Shown here one piece after another: positions 1-10,188 of a stretch of DNA of 64,000 bases. The translations under genes were made by a program, and so were the position numbers. This stretch comes from Arthrinium phaeospermum (taxonomy: Eukaryota; Ascomycota; Sordariomycetes; Amphisphaeriales; Apiosporaceae), in NCBI GenBank assembly GCA_006503535.1, contig QYRS01000004.1, forward strand, positions 1,984,001 through 2,048,000. Direction: 5' to 3'. Numbering within the stretch: position 1 is the first letter of the stretch; each line of letters opens with the position of its first letter. The notes beneath the pieces are model-generated. The model did no database searches. It was given only the letters and a program-made list of their open reading frames with translations, and had not been told where the DNA came from.

Positions 1-87
1 ATCTTTCCCAATGTGTATCCCCGTTCCTACGACATGATGGGTAAAGGTGGTTCTAAAGAAGCTTACTTCTCTGGACAGAACTGCTAA
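1..87 (+). CDS. Possible C-terminal end of a truncated gene
   Basis: Frame 1 is open from the first base to a TAA at 85-87 and reads 28 residues ending in Tyr-Phe-Ser-Gly-Gln-Asn-Cys. The composition (Tyr, Gly, Lys) looks protein-like and the frame runs off the left edge, so it could be the last exon of a neighbouring plus-strand gene. There is no recognisable domain and 28 codons can be open by chance, so this is only a hint. Confidence 0.2.
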   Translation: MFPNVYPRSYDMMGKGGSKEAYFSGQNC

Positions 88-752
88 TTGCTGGAATACG
101 CTGTGCTATTCTGCTCATGGGTAAACCAAGTTCTTTATTATCCCCAATCGCTCTTCTTCAGTAGCCCGAGTGTAAAGCCTTGGTTATCTTGAAAGAGTTG
201 CTTAAGGTACTTGGTAAGACGTATATTTGCTCGATGGAGTAATTCATTACTCAGTGATGGGATAACTAACTGTCGACGGAACAGTTCGCGAATGTGGTCA
301 TTGTCGTACGTTTCACACATCATCCGCTACTGGGGCGATGTTCGTAATGGCTGACCCATCTCCAATATCGCAAAACGAGACCGGTCCCCATACCTACTGG
401 CTCGTGAGACCAAAACGTGGCGGAGCTTCGTGACGCCCATGCCAGCGGCCCCTGGTGCTGCGCCTCGCCATTCCCTGGCGGCGAGACGCTTGGATTCGTG
501 ATGGGCCGCCAGATAGCGTCCATCGCTAGCCGTCGAACATTAGAAGAGTTTCATAGTTACGTGAGGGAACGGGCAATTTTGGACCTATTCTCTTGGTCAT
601 AAATGTTACTTCTTCTATAATAACTCTTTGATGATAGCATTTCCCCCTTTTACCTCCCTCCATCGCTGTTTTTCACACACCTACCCTCTCCCACCCCCTC
701 AATCATCGAATGCATTATCCTCTTGGTCTCTGATTTCCCTCCTTGCGCTTTC
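88..752. other. Intergenic, no supported gene
   Basis: No supported gene. A minus-strand open frame at 138-323 (61 codons, Leu/Arg-rich, ending in Lys-Ser-Asp-Trp-Gly) has no upstream exon or domain that I recognise. A CT-rich tract near 640-730 lies just beyond the 3' end of the NmrA-like gene. Confidence 0.5.
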
Positions 753-1989
753 CTATTTCAACCCCGCAAACGCCGGCGCCGTCTCGGCGTACCCCTTCCA
801 GGTCGTCAGGGGGTCATCAATCAGCCCGTGCGTCCAGTCGAGCGAGTCCCCGCCGTAGTAGCCAAAGTCGCTCATGAGGCGCATGTTCTCGTACAGCTCC
901 TCGGCGGCGAAGTCGGGCAGTCCGGCCCCTTTGAGAGCCGCGAGGTACGCTTCCTTCGGCACCTCGAAGTAGCGAGCCGTCTGGGCTTGAGCGGGGAAGA
1001 GCGCCTGGAAGTCCGCGACGATCTGGTCCGCCGTCATGTACGCCGTCGCGGCGAGGAACCGCTTGCCCAGGACCGCGTCGCGGTGCAGCACCATGGCCTT
1101 GACGTACTTGCCCGTGTCGCCCGGGTGGTACATGGGGATCTGGGTCCGGCCCGGGAACGGCAGGCCCAGGGTCCAGGTACCATCGTCGGATTTCCGGAAG
1201 CTGCCGCCGGGCAGGTTGCTCATGTAGAAGCCCGGCATGAAGAAGGCCGCGGGGATCCCCAGCTCGCGGATGTACTCCTCAACTGTCGCCTTGCTGTCGA
1301 AGTGGTAGACGTGCGGGAGCGCTCCCTTTGACACTTATGCGTGAAGCCAGTTTTAGTTCCAGTGTGGATACACATGATCTCTCAGGGGCAGGAGGAAGAG
1401 CTTACGCTTATTGACATTATATAGGGAGCTCCAGATCAGGAATTTCACGTTGGCCTCCTATAACATCATCATGGTTAGCTAACCGTGCCGCGGCTTTGGC
1501 AGTACTCGCCTGTGGGAAATGATATCACATACCTTAGCAGCGCCCGCAAGGTTCTTTCCCTGTTGCACCTCCAACTTGTCGTCCATCTTCTCCCAGTAGT
1601 TGGTGACGGCGAAGACTGCGTACGACCCCTTCAAAGCTTCCACAATAGATGCCTTGTCATTCAAATCGGCCTGGCCACAACCGTCAGTAATCATGCCCAT
1701 GCCGCGAGACTTCGGCAAAAAAGGCGACTCACCGACACGACGTCAACGCCTTGAGCGGTAAGCTTCTTTGATGAGTCCTTGGTGACGTCGCGAGTGACGC
1801 CGCGGACGGACCACTCGTTCTTGAGCTTGGCATCGTGGAGGAAGGTCTGGACGACGGATCCGCCCTGGTTGCCGGTGGCACCTATCGGCTCTCAACATTA
1901 GTACTAACTCTTCTTTGAGAATGAACAGAATGTTCCAGGAGGGAAGAACGTCACTTACCGAAGACAGTGATGAGCTTCTTGTCAGTCAT
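753..1989 (-). CDS. NmrA-like family NAD(P)-binding protein
   Basis: Five exons join in phase: 1959-1989, 1733-1881, 1533-1670, 1406-1457 and 753-1333 (951 nt, 316 aa). All introns are GT-AG. The N-terminus carries the Rossmann dinucleotide signature G11-A-T-G-N-Q-G17, split by intron 1 inside Gly11. It is followed by the family pattern of a Ser-rich loop, a conserved Asn-Tyr-Trp-Glu segment, and IWSSL before an HFDSKATVEEYIR helix. These atypical short-chain dehydrogenases usually lack a catalytic Tyr/Lys pair and act as NAD(P) redox sensors or regulators, as NmrA does for the GATA factor AreA; some family members are enzymes. The length is normal for the family. The start is the only ATG giving the dinucleotide fold at the very N-terminus. 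Specific substrate or partner is unknown. It could equally be an isoflavone-reductase-like enzyme. Confidence 0.88.
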
Positions 1990-3555
1990 GGTTATGACTT
2001 GTATCGGATTCGATCAAAAGGGGGTAGATTGACGGGATATGGCGAGAGGCGACTGTCTCCAAGCTAAGGTTCAATGGAATTGGTATTCGGTATCAAGTTC
2101 AGAATACACAGAAGACTTTGTGATGATCTTTGTAAGTGGTTTTTCTTGTCAGAATGAGCAGATGTTGCGAGATGGTGATGATTGAAGGTGTTCAGTCCTA
2201 TTTGATCTTGCACACCAAGCGATGCTATTGATGTTTATATACAAATCGACTCTTCAAACGCGACATTACAAGTGCTATATTTACATGCAAAGGAGGAGGC
2301 GGTTGAGTTGATGTGCTTGCTAAGGCTTTTCTAAGAATGCATGCAGGTGCTGACTATTCTGTGTGAAGCTCGCCACAAACTCAAAAGCCGACAGACAGAT
2401 ATGAATACAGAGGGGGTTGCAAAGCAGCATCATCATCATGGCGTCCCGCGAAAAGCACCGCCCGAAGGTGACTAATGGAAAGTCGTGAGGGGGAAGAGTA
2501 GTAGTAGACCGGAAAGGGTGCTAAAAGCGAAGACCGCGAGGTTCCGCGCTACGAGACAGCGATTATTCAGCCCCGCGGCCTAGCGATTGATTAGCAATTC
2601 ATTATTGAAGATGACCTGAACGCCAAAGCTTTGTGGCTTGCGCAGGAAGACAGCAGCACAAAGCTACTTGCCTGTCGCCTTTGCACAGATTCAATTGGTC
2701 AAATGACCTGCTGTCAGCATGACACGATGCTGATCAAGTGTGCTCGCAACTGGTTCGCCAACTGCGGGGGATGGGCTGGAACAGTCTACGCGCTTGGTTC
2801 CAGTAGACAGCTTCTGCATGAAGATCGGTGCATCATTAAATTCAACTTAAGCGCGTCTCGTGGTCGAACACAGTCTCTATACTGCCGGAAGGGTCTCGAT
2901 CAAACCGACCGACATATCTCTGCAATACCTCACCCAAGCAAGCGGACCAGTTCCTGAAACAAGAATTTATGATAGATGTGAAGTTGTATAGATACCCGTT
3001 TTTGTACACCGCTTCTAACGCTATAAGCTCATCTGTCCATAAACAGCTGAATAAAGGGATACGTCGGCCCAATGGCCGTTGCCTTGAAAGCCGCCGCCTC
3101 TTGGCCGTTGAATACTCGGCCAACCTGCAGAATGCCACCGCGACTTGCTTCAAAGTCAGTCGCACTCGTAAGCAAGTGCCCTGGAACAAAAGAAAGGAGA
3201 ACCCTCATCGCTGAATGCAAAATTAAACTAGAACGACATATACTCATCGTCCCATTTCGTGTAGTGACCAACCTACCATCTTCAGCCTCTCCCCACGTGT
3301 GGCATGTAAAAGGTGTTGATCGTATTATTTTAGACGAAACAAGGGACACATACAGGCAGTGATCATCAGAGGTTCATAAGGCGTGGGAGCCGTAAACAGT
3401 GCCCCTGATCTTCTGAACCATCCTCTGCCAGCTTGATGCCTTGTGCCCTATCAAATCCGCCCTCCGAACCAGAGGGATGCGTGTCTCTTCGTGATGCTCC
3501 CAGCTCGTTGATATTATTTTGGCGAAACGACTGTAATGATGCCGCTATCGTCCTT
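1990..3555. other. Intergenic region between NmrA-like gene and PEX13
   Basis: About 1.6 kb holding the upstream region of the NmrA-like gene and the PEX13 3' flank. Overlapping open frames at 2842-3362 on both strands have no domain, no codon bias and mostly non-ATG starts. A CACGTG E-box-like site lies at about 3294. No gene is supported. Confidence 0.5.
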
Positions 3556-5026
3556 CTAAGAGTAGAACTGTGACTTCTGGAAGCCCTCGAGTGTAGCGTC
3601 GTTCGGCTTGCCACCTGCTGTTGCAGGCATCGGTGCAGTAGCGCTAGTAATAGAGTTGGTGCGAGTAGTTCCAGGCTCGCTGGCAGCTGCCTTAATAGCA
3701 GCCAGGGGCTGGCCTGCCCGTCTGGCGGTCTCGAGGAATGTGGAAGGCAACCAGCCAACACGGGTGTCTCTGGACCGGCATTTCCACCATTCGCTTGGGG
3801 CGCCTGTTTGGGGGTCGTTCTTCGACAGAACAGCTACAAAGTCGCCTTTCTTGACGGCTAGGTCGGTGCCTTGCGCTCCAGTCTGTGGGGCAAAGTCGTA
3901 AAGGACGCGGCAGAATTCGAGCTGGCTGGTCGCATCACTGGCGTTGGCTGCTTCCAAGCGCTTTCGTTCTTCTTCTTGAGAAGCAGCAAAGGATCGGATC
4001 ACTCTGGTCATCACATAGGGGAGACCGAAGGCAGCAAGCAAGAAGAAAACCAGGGGTTTCCGGTTGGGCTTAGGCTGGGCAGGCGCGCCACCTGGAGGAG
4101 CCTTTCGACCTTCAAATCGCGCAAAGGCTGCGGGTGTGAGTGCGGTAGCATCTGCAGGCGGTGGCCGGCCCGTGATCTTCGCAAGGAGTGTCCTGATCCA
4201 ACGCATTAGGGTAAAGATGCCCATAACTGATCCCAAAGTGTCACGAAGGTTGCCGAACTGCTCGGCTACTGATACCATTGCTGTGTTGGTGTTAGTGAAT
4301 GATCCAATGCCATATAAACACGTAGACTCCATCACGTACCGAAGAAACTTGAGTGTGTCGCCATATATGTGCTTTCCAGCATCTGGGCGAAGCCGCCGAA
4401 GGCACCAACAATGCCCTCGAGCATCTGGAATGTCGCCATGGTGCTGTTGTTGAAGGTGTTCGTAAGGCTATTGGCGTTCGGGTCGTTCGGGTTCATACCA
4501 CCGCCGTACATGCCTCCCATGCCTCCCATTCCGCCATAGCCACCGTAGCCGCCCATGCCCATGCCTCCCATGCCGCCGTAGCCACCATAGCCGCCCATGC
4601 CGCCGCCGTACATGCTTGAGCCGTAGCCACCCATGCCACCAAATCTATTGTAGGGCGACGAGTACGTGGAGTTGTATGGAGAGCTTCCTAGGCGACTGTA
4701 TGCAGAGGCGTTTTGGTTGACGGACGAGGCGAGAGAGTCTGGACGCGGTGGTATCGCGGGAGAGGAGTCTGTGGCTGTGGAAATAGACGAGGGTGCGGAT
4801 AAGGAGTTCTGAGCCGCAGGCATAGAAACCCCGGATGCGGTGGTAGATGGAGCTGCCATTGTTGCTGTTGCAATCAGCGCGATGTTCGATAACCAACACG
4901 ACCGCAAATAGCTCGAGGTCAGGTGCGCGACCTGGCGACAGTCAATCGAGCGACGGGGGGATAATGAAACCTACCGGCAGAACTTGTCGCGCCGCCTCGT
5001 TCCCACGGCTTAGGGGGCGATGCCAT
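3556..5026 (-). CDS. PEX13: Peroxin 13, SH3-domain peroxisomal import docking protein
   Basis: Three exons: 4975-5026, 4340-4864 and 3556-4280 (1302 nt, 433 aa). The start is fixed by the characteristic N-terminus MASPPKPWERGG, found only in the short first exon. A Gly/Tyr/Met-rich region (about residues 85-150, repeats of GGMGGYGG) is followed by the PEX13 core, a hydrophobic segment at about 267-285 (PLVFFLLAAFGLPYV), and an SH3 domain at about 313-377 with the ALYDF-like motif VLYDF, the EWWKC motif and a WLPSTF end. PEX13 sits in the peroxisomal membrane with PEX14 and PEX17. Its SH3 domain binds the proline motif of PEX14 and, in yeast, PEX5, and its YG-rich region forms the conduit for cargo import. 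Length and order match filamentous-fungal PEX13. A Pro-rich linker joins the membrane segment to the SH3 domain. Confidence 0.96.
4480..4640 (-). repeat. GGMGGYGG-coding tandem repeats within PEX13
   Basis: A degenerate tandem array of codons for Gly-Gly-Met-Gly-Gly-Tyr lies in the second PEX13 exon. On the plus strand it appears as repeats of catgcctcccat and ccgtagccgccc units. It encodes the YG-rich low-complexity region of the protein and is a likely site of length variation between strains. Confidence 0.85.
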
Positions 5027-6056
5027 TACGTGCACTTAGAAGTGTTATGCCGAGTTTGATCCAGTCGCGGGAGGATGGCGTATTGGAAGGTCGCGAGCCG
5101 TCGAATGACCAAGGAGGTCAGGTCCAGCGGAGGTGTTTATCTGCCGGCCACCGGCCTTTGTCGCAAAGCGACTCGCGTATTCGTGCCTGATCTCGGTAAA
5201 ACCCAACCTGCACAAAGAGATTTGCTGGATATCAAGAAACGGAATGTGCGTGCAAGCAAAGCGAGGCAAGGTCGCCTGTTCCGATATGCCTGCGAAAGTC
5301 AAGGAGAAATGTATGTCGTTGGTTGAAGGCTGGGAATGTCAGTCGACGACCGGAGTCTACGGTGTGGGTCAGAGGTTTACAAAGGACGGCTAGAAGAAGT
5401 TCTGGGGTCATTGGGAGGGCCCCGTCATTGATTGCGGAGCGGAGAGTTGGCCAGTGAGTGAGCCAGAGCCAGAGGCGACTTTCCCGACCGAGTCTCCCTT
5501 GTGAAAGTGCCTCGGCACTACGAGAACGCCTCTCATTGGCAGCCACGGCTGTGGTGGGTCATGTGACCTTGCATACAGACCTGCGATATTTGTACTTGGG
5601 TACATGTACCTTCTTACTTCAATGCTGACCTATGTCTTACACGCGGACAGGTGCTTTTTCTGCATGCTTAAATCCTCTGAGCTCTCCCTGAACTCCCAAA
5701 CTTCATCCATACGGGCATGTAGGCAAACGTATATATCACTCAGACAAACAAGCTACCGTTTTCGTATCGATAGCCTTTTCGAAAATGTCTTTTTCGGGAC
5801 ATGAAACAAGAACGAGGCGGCAATGACACGTGCCTTCCGAATAACAGTAATCCAGGGATGTCCCTTGCGTTGATGTATACCTAAATCATTCTCTCTGTAT
5901 ATCGAGTCTATGTCTATGGGATTCTTCTAGAAGAGAAGAGAGCGATACTAAACATTGCAGCCAATTTTTCCCAGGCACTAACCTACATAGTATAATAGAG
6001 ACGCCAGCCGACTGGAAGATATCCAAATAAATATCTTTATCACACACCTATCTTCT
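5027..6056. other. Intergenic region upstream of PEX13
   Basis: About 1 kb between the PEX13 start and the 3' end of the permease gene. Open frames at 5075-5605 lack domains and contradict one another on the two strands. From about 5600 the sequence becomes AT-richer and is probably permease 3' flank. Nothing else is supported. Confidence 0.5.
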
Positions 6057-7806
6057 TCATCTCTTGAAATAACTCCTCTCGAAAGTCCTGAGCACAGAAT
6101 ACGAGACCGCAGCAAAGCAGAAAGCCAGCTCAAATCCTATATCGCCACCGGCCTCGGCGCCGCACAGCTTGCCGATGGGGCCCGTGAACCACACCTGCGC
6201 CATGCCCAGCACCGCGCCCATGATGCCGAAGCCGAACGCGGAGACGGCGGCGTACCCGGGCGGCAGGAGTCCCGGCTCGGTGTAGTCCTCGGGCTGGTAC
6301 CCGTCGTAGCCGCGGCGGAAGAGGAAGTGCTCGGACAGGGAGATGCCCTCGTAGATGGCGAGCCAGTAGCCGATGAGGAGCATGAAGTTCTCGAGCCAGT
6401 TCTCGAAGTGGTCGTAGCCCGGGATGGAGATGGCCACGTAGATGCAAGTGCCCAGGAACGTCCACACGAAGCGCGGCACCCGCTGCGTGCCCCGCGCCAG
6501 CACCTGCATCGACAGCGACACCGAGTAGATGTTAGGGCAGTTGTTGGCAATGATGGACAGCGCCATGACCACGAGGCAGAACTCGCCGAACCGCCCCAGC
6601 GGTGGCACCAGCACGGCGGCAAGCACACCGCCGACTTTCGACTCGGCGTAAGCAGCCTGGTAGACTGGGTTCGAGCTGGCCGCTGTCATGACGGCGGCGC
6701 CGAGCAGCTCCGTGAAGCAAAGAGGGATGAAGAGGCCAGCAAAGGTCCATATGAATATAGAAGTTGACTTCGTGTTGACGGGTTGGTAGACCGTGTAATC
6801 GGCCGCATATGAGGTCCAGCCGGTAGCGAAGCCATATATGGATGCTGCGAAGGACAGAATGCTACCGGCCTCAGCCGCGCCTGTCGCGAGAGGCAGGCCA
6901 CTGCTAAACTGGCCAGAGTGGGCAAATTCGCCTATGACGATAAGGAATATGATGAAGCAAGGAATCCACGACCATCGCTCATAAAGGTGCACAATCCTGT
7001 ACCCGAAGACGCAGATAATCAAAGTAGCGACGGCGATTATCAGAATTCCGGCCCATCCTGGGAAGCTAGGGTTGATGGCGTGAAAAAGCTGCGCGCCTAC
7101 GATGACATTGACAGATGACCATCCGATACAGGCGAGGATATTGAAGCAAGCAACTGCGCCAAACGATTAGATCAATACCGAGGCCTTGGGATAACAAGCT
7201 GCAAAGGAACGTGCAACAACGGTAGACAAGCAAGACTTACTCAACTTCACACCGTAAAAGCCGAACCAGAACCGGGATAGCGCCATCTGACGCAGGCCGA
7301 AACGGGGTCCGAAGGTAGAGAAGAAACAGATGGGCAGGACCCCAAGCGCGTTGATGAAGACGATCGTCAGCGCCGTCTCGACGTAGCCAAGTCCAAACAC
7401 GGGCTGGGACAATGCGCCGATGGCGAACGACGAGACAACCATGTTGGCTGAGAGCCACTTCCCAATGCAGTCTGGTTAGCATTTATATAAAACCAGATAA
7501 CAGCCAGCAGCAGGAGCAGCAAGATTTACTCACCATGGTCCCGACTTCACTCATGCTCTCTTTCGTCCGCTCATCGCTGGGCACGCGCTCAATACCTCGC
7601 TGTTCAACGCCCAACTTGCCGGCCATCTTCTGGACCCTGGCGTACCAGGAGTTGCCGGCAGTGAAGTCCTCCTCGGGGACAGCGTTGCCGTTACCAGTGC
7701 CGCTGCCGCTGCCGACGTAGCATGCCTCGGTGTCGGTCCCGGCCCCGGTGTCCCTGTCGGTGCTTGACTTCTCGACATCATGGTCGGACTTTACTGGGAG
7801 CCCCAT
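6057..7806 (-). CDS. NCS1-family purine-cytosine permease (Fcy2-like)
   Basis: Three exons: 7534-7806, 7241-7457 and 6057-7153 (1587 nt, 528 aa). A hydrophilic N-tail of about 90 residues starts at ATG 7806 (MGLPVKSDHD). About twelve membrane segments follow with NCS1 landmarks: WLSANMVVSSFAIG (TM1), ILACIGWSSVNVIVGAQ (TM3), ERWSWIPCFIIF, GFATGWTSYAADYTVYQP and NCPNIYSVSLS (TM8). These match the fungal Fcy2/FcyB branch, which imports cytosine, adenine, guanine and hypoxanthine with protons at the plasma membrane, rather than the Fur/uracil-allantoin branch. Intron 1 ends in GGGAAG and places Trp directly after Met91, reproducing the conserved Met-Trp junction. The length is typical. Exact substrate specificity cannot be read from the sequence. 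The C-terminus ends FERSYFKR. Confidence 0.93.
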
Positions 7807-8977
7807 GGTGGTGAAAATTTGGTTTCGGTTTGCTATGAGCCTTGACCTTATAAGTCGGCCGATGAGTAACAACTCGGGTTGGAAGACGGGTTCAGATGAC
7901 AACAAGCACCGTCAATGTGATTGTTCTCAAATGACCGGGTCGCTCTTGTGAGGCGACTCCTTCCACGTTCTCAGCCTTCCGAAAACTGACTCAATAACAC
8001 AATGCTCAACAGCTATTGTAAGGGCCGTATTGTTTAGATAGACGAGTCTCGGCCGATCCGGAAGGCGCCGATAGGTTATGAGACTCTAGGCCGAGGGCTC
8101 TTTATAAATAATGTACTTTGCCACAGGAAGGAGAGCGGACATGGCGAGCATATATGTAGATCCAGCGAAGACGGACGTGTATCCCTAGTGATCCTACATA
8201 TGTAATTGGGGGCTCTGCCACATCCGTATGCGTGGAAGGGGGTCGGGCTGCATGGTTTGCGGAGGCCAAGCTCTCCCGGGATGGGCCATGCTCAGATACC
8301 GCCGTCGAGATACTCGGGAGTGGGATTCAATTGGCTTGATTAGGGCTGTGATGGCAATGGGAACTACATAATGCAATGCAGTAAATTTTCAGCAGTTGTG
8401 GAGGTCCGAATGGAGATAAGCAAGCTGCAGCTTGAAGATATAGACCCCTGTCGATGGGTGGGTTGCCAGGGATGCGTACCCAGGGAATTGCCGGGTCCCC
8501 CCCTCTCCCATCCTTACAATCCCTACACCACCACTCACCTCCACCCCAATCGGGTAGATTATAGCCACCCGAAACATTTGCCTTATCGTCGACAGCCGAG
8601 CGAGCTCCAGACAAATAACAACCAAATCCATGCCACAAGAGGAACGCCTGCGCTCGGGACTTTTGTTTATCTCTTACACGTCCAACTCGTAATCTCAACA
8701 CCTTGGTCAAGAGCTTGCTCTTATCAGCATGATTCCGCCCTTGACAGGTCTGCCGCGTACACACGAGGGAGAGTGCGTCATGTGTATACCAACCCTGTGC
8801 CACCACGCCAGATGCCGACGCAACGAGGTAAGCTTGTCAAACTTCGACTGGTAAACCTGATGGGATCAGATGGGACCATATACGGCGCCTGTTACCATCA
8901 ACTCCCGCCAAGGCGCAGTACAGTTGACTACTCCGTCCGGCACCAAGGTCCGATCTGCGTCACAATTCCCCTTTCTT

Positions 8978-9011
8978 GGGTAACAAGGACTGGAGGGTAA
9001 CAAGGACTGGA
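8978..9011. repeat. Perfect 17-bp tandem duplication
   Basis: The unit gggtaacaaggactgga occurs twice head to tail, at 8978-8994 and 8995-9011, with no mismatch. It lies in non-coding DNA and looks like a recent replication-slippage duplication. Confidence 0.9.
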
Positions 9012-10131
9012 TTCTCCTCTTCTCCGGCATCAGATTCGTCGAGATCTGAGACAACATCGAAAGCAGGCACCGGGGCCGTATCGGTGTTACCAATACTAAG
9101 TAGATAAAGTCAGGAAGGTGCACACATTCCAATAGATGGACTTTCTTTTCCAGCGCCGCCAGTTTGCTTCTTGGTGGTGGTATCGAGGCAAACCTCCGAC
9201 GACTGGTAGATCACGGCCTTTCAGCGCGCAACTTCTCGCGAATGAGTTTCCAAATTTCCGTCGACAGCCCATCCTGGGCGCTTAATTTCATCCTGTCGAG
9301 ATCGGTTGCTTGCACACAACCCAGCTAACATGCGAGGAGGTTACGCCAATCTGCTGTGTAAAATGCCACAGCAGCCGGGGACGCTGTGTGCCACAGGACA
9401 CGCGAATGATGGTCGGTAGAGGCTGTATTACCGAACATGACAAGTACACCCTCGTTGCGACCCCGTGACCATCCCCTATGGAGACACCGCATTGTCAGCT
9501 ACTTGTCTTGCGGTATTAGAATTTCGGATGAACGCGCGCCCAGCCAGAAGCCGCCGCCGCCGCCCCTATCCATATATCGTCTGCGACTCGACTGTATAGG
9601 AAGGCGCAAAGAGGAAAGAGGCGCAAGTCAGGTACTTGAATGTCGCAGATTTCTTCCGCAAGGGTCGGTGAATTTTCTGTCGGGAATCGTCCGGCGAGAT
9701 CGGAATCATACCTAACGTTTGTTTCATGAGTTGTCCATGACCGCTGAGTTTCTCATCTCGCCATGGGTACTGGCGGGTCTCTCAAGAAAGTCATCATCAT
9801 CAATCTGAATCTTTGCCGCCTGCTGATTTGGCGGGGGAATCCTGGGCAATGAATCGCGAGTCGCCCCCCTCCCATCTTGGTCACTGCCGTGGTGACAATC
9901 GTATGATGCGGTGAACGGCAGCTCTTTCTGGCGGTGGTTGTAGAGCAGTGGTAAAACATGCAGGCGATGTTTGCCAAACGTTGCTCCTATATGTCGTTAC
10001 CCGTGATTCCTCTCAAGCTTAAATACTTAGTTACCGCGACCAAACCCTCTGAAACATGGTCTCAGGGACGATATTGAACAAGAATCAGGGGCTGCAGCAA
10101 CTACGCGTCAGCTGAATTGGCCCGGCATATT

Positions 10132-10188
10132 TCGGGGGTATTCCACCGTGTAGACAAGTCTTTCGACCTGTCTAGACACATCCCCCGA
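10132..10188. repeat. Imperfect inverted repeat able to form a long hairpin
   Basis: The arms TCGGGGG (10132-10138) and CCCCCGA (10182-10188) are exact complements. Inside them GTGT-AGACA pairs with TGTCT-AG-ACAC and GTC pairs with GAC around a TTTC loop. There is one small bulge and one internal loop. It lies in a gene-poor stretch and could be a foldback-element remnant or a structured RNA; neither is shown. Confidence 0.6.

Noticed and set aside
8371..9000. 209-codon plus frame
   Set aside because: It spans a 17-bp tandem duplication, lacks domains and has no consistent codon preference.
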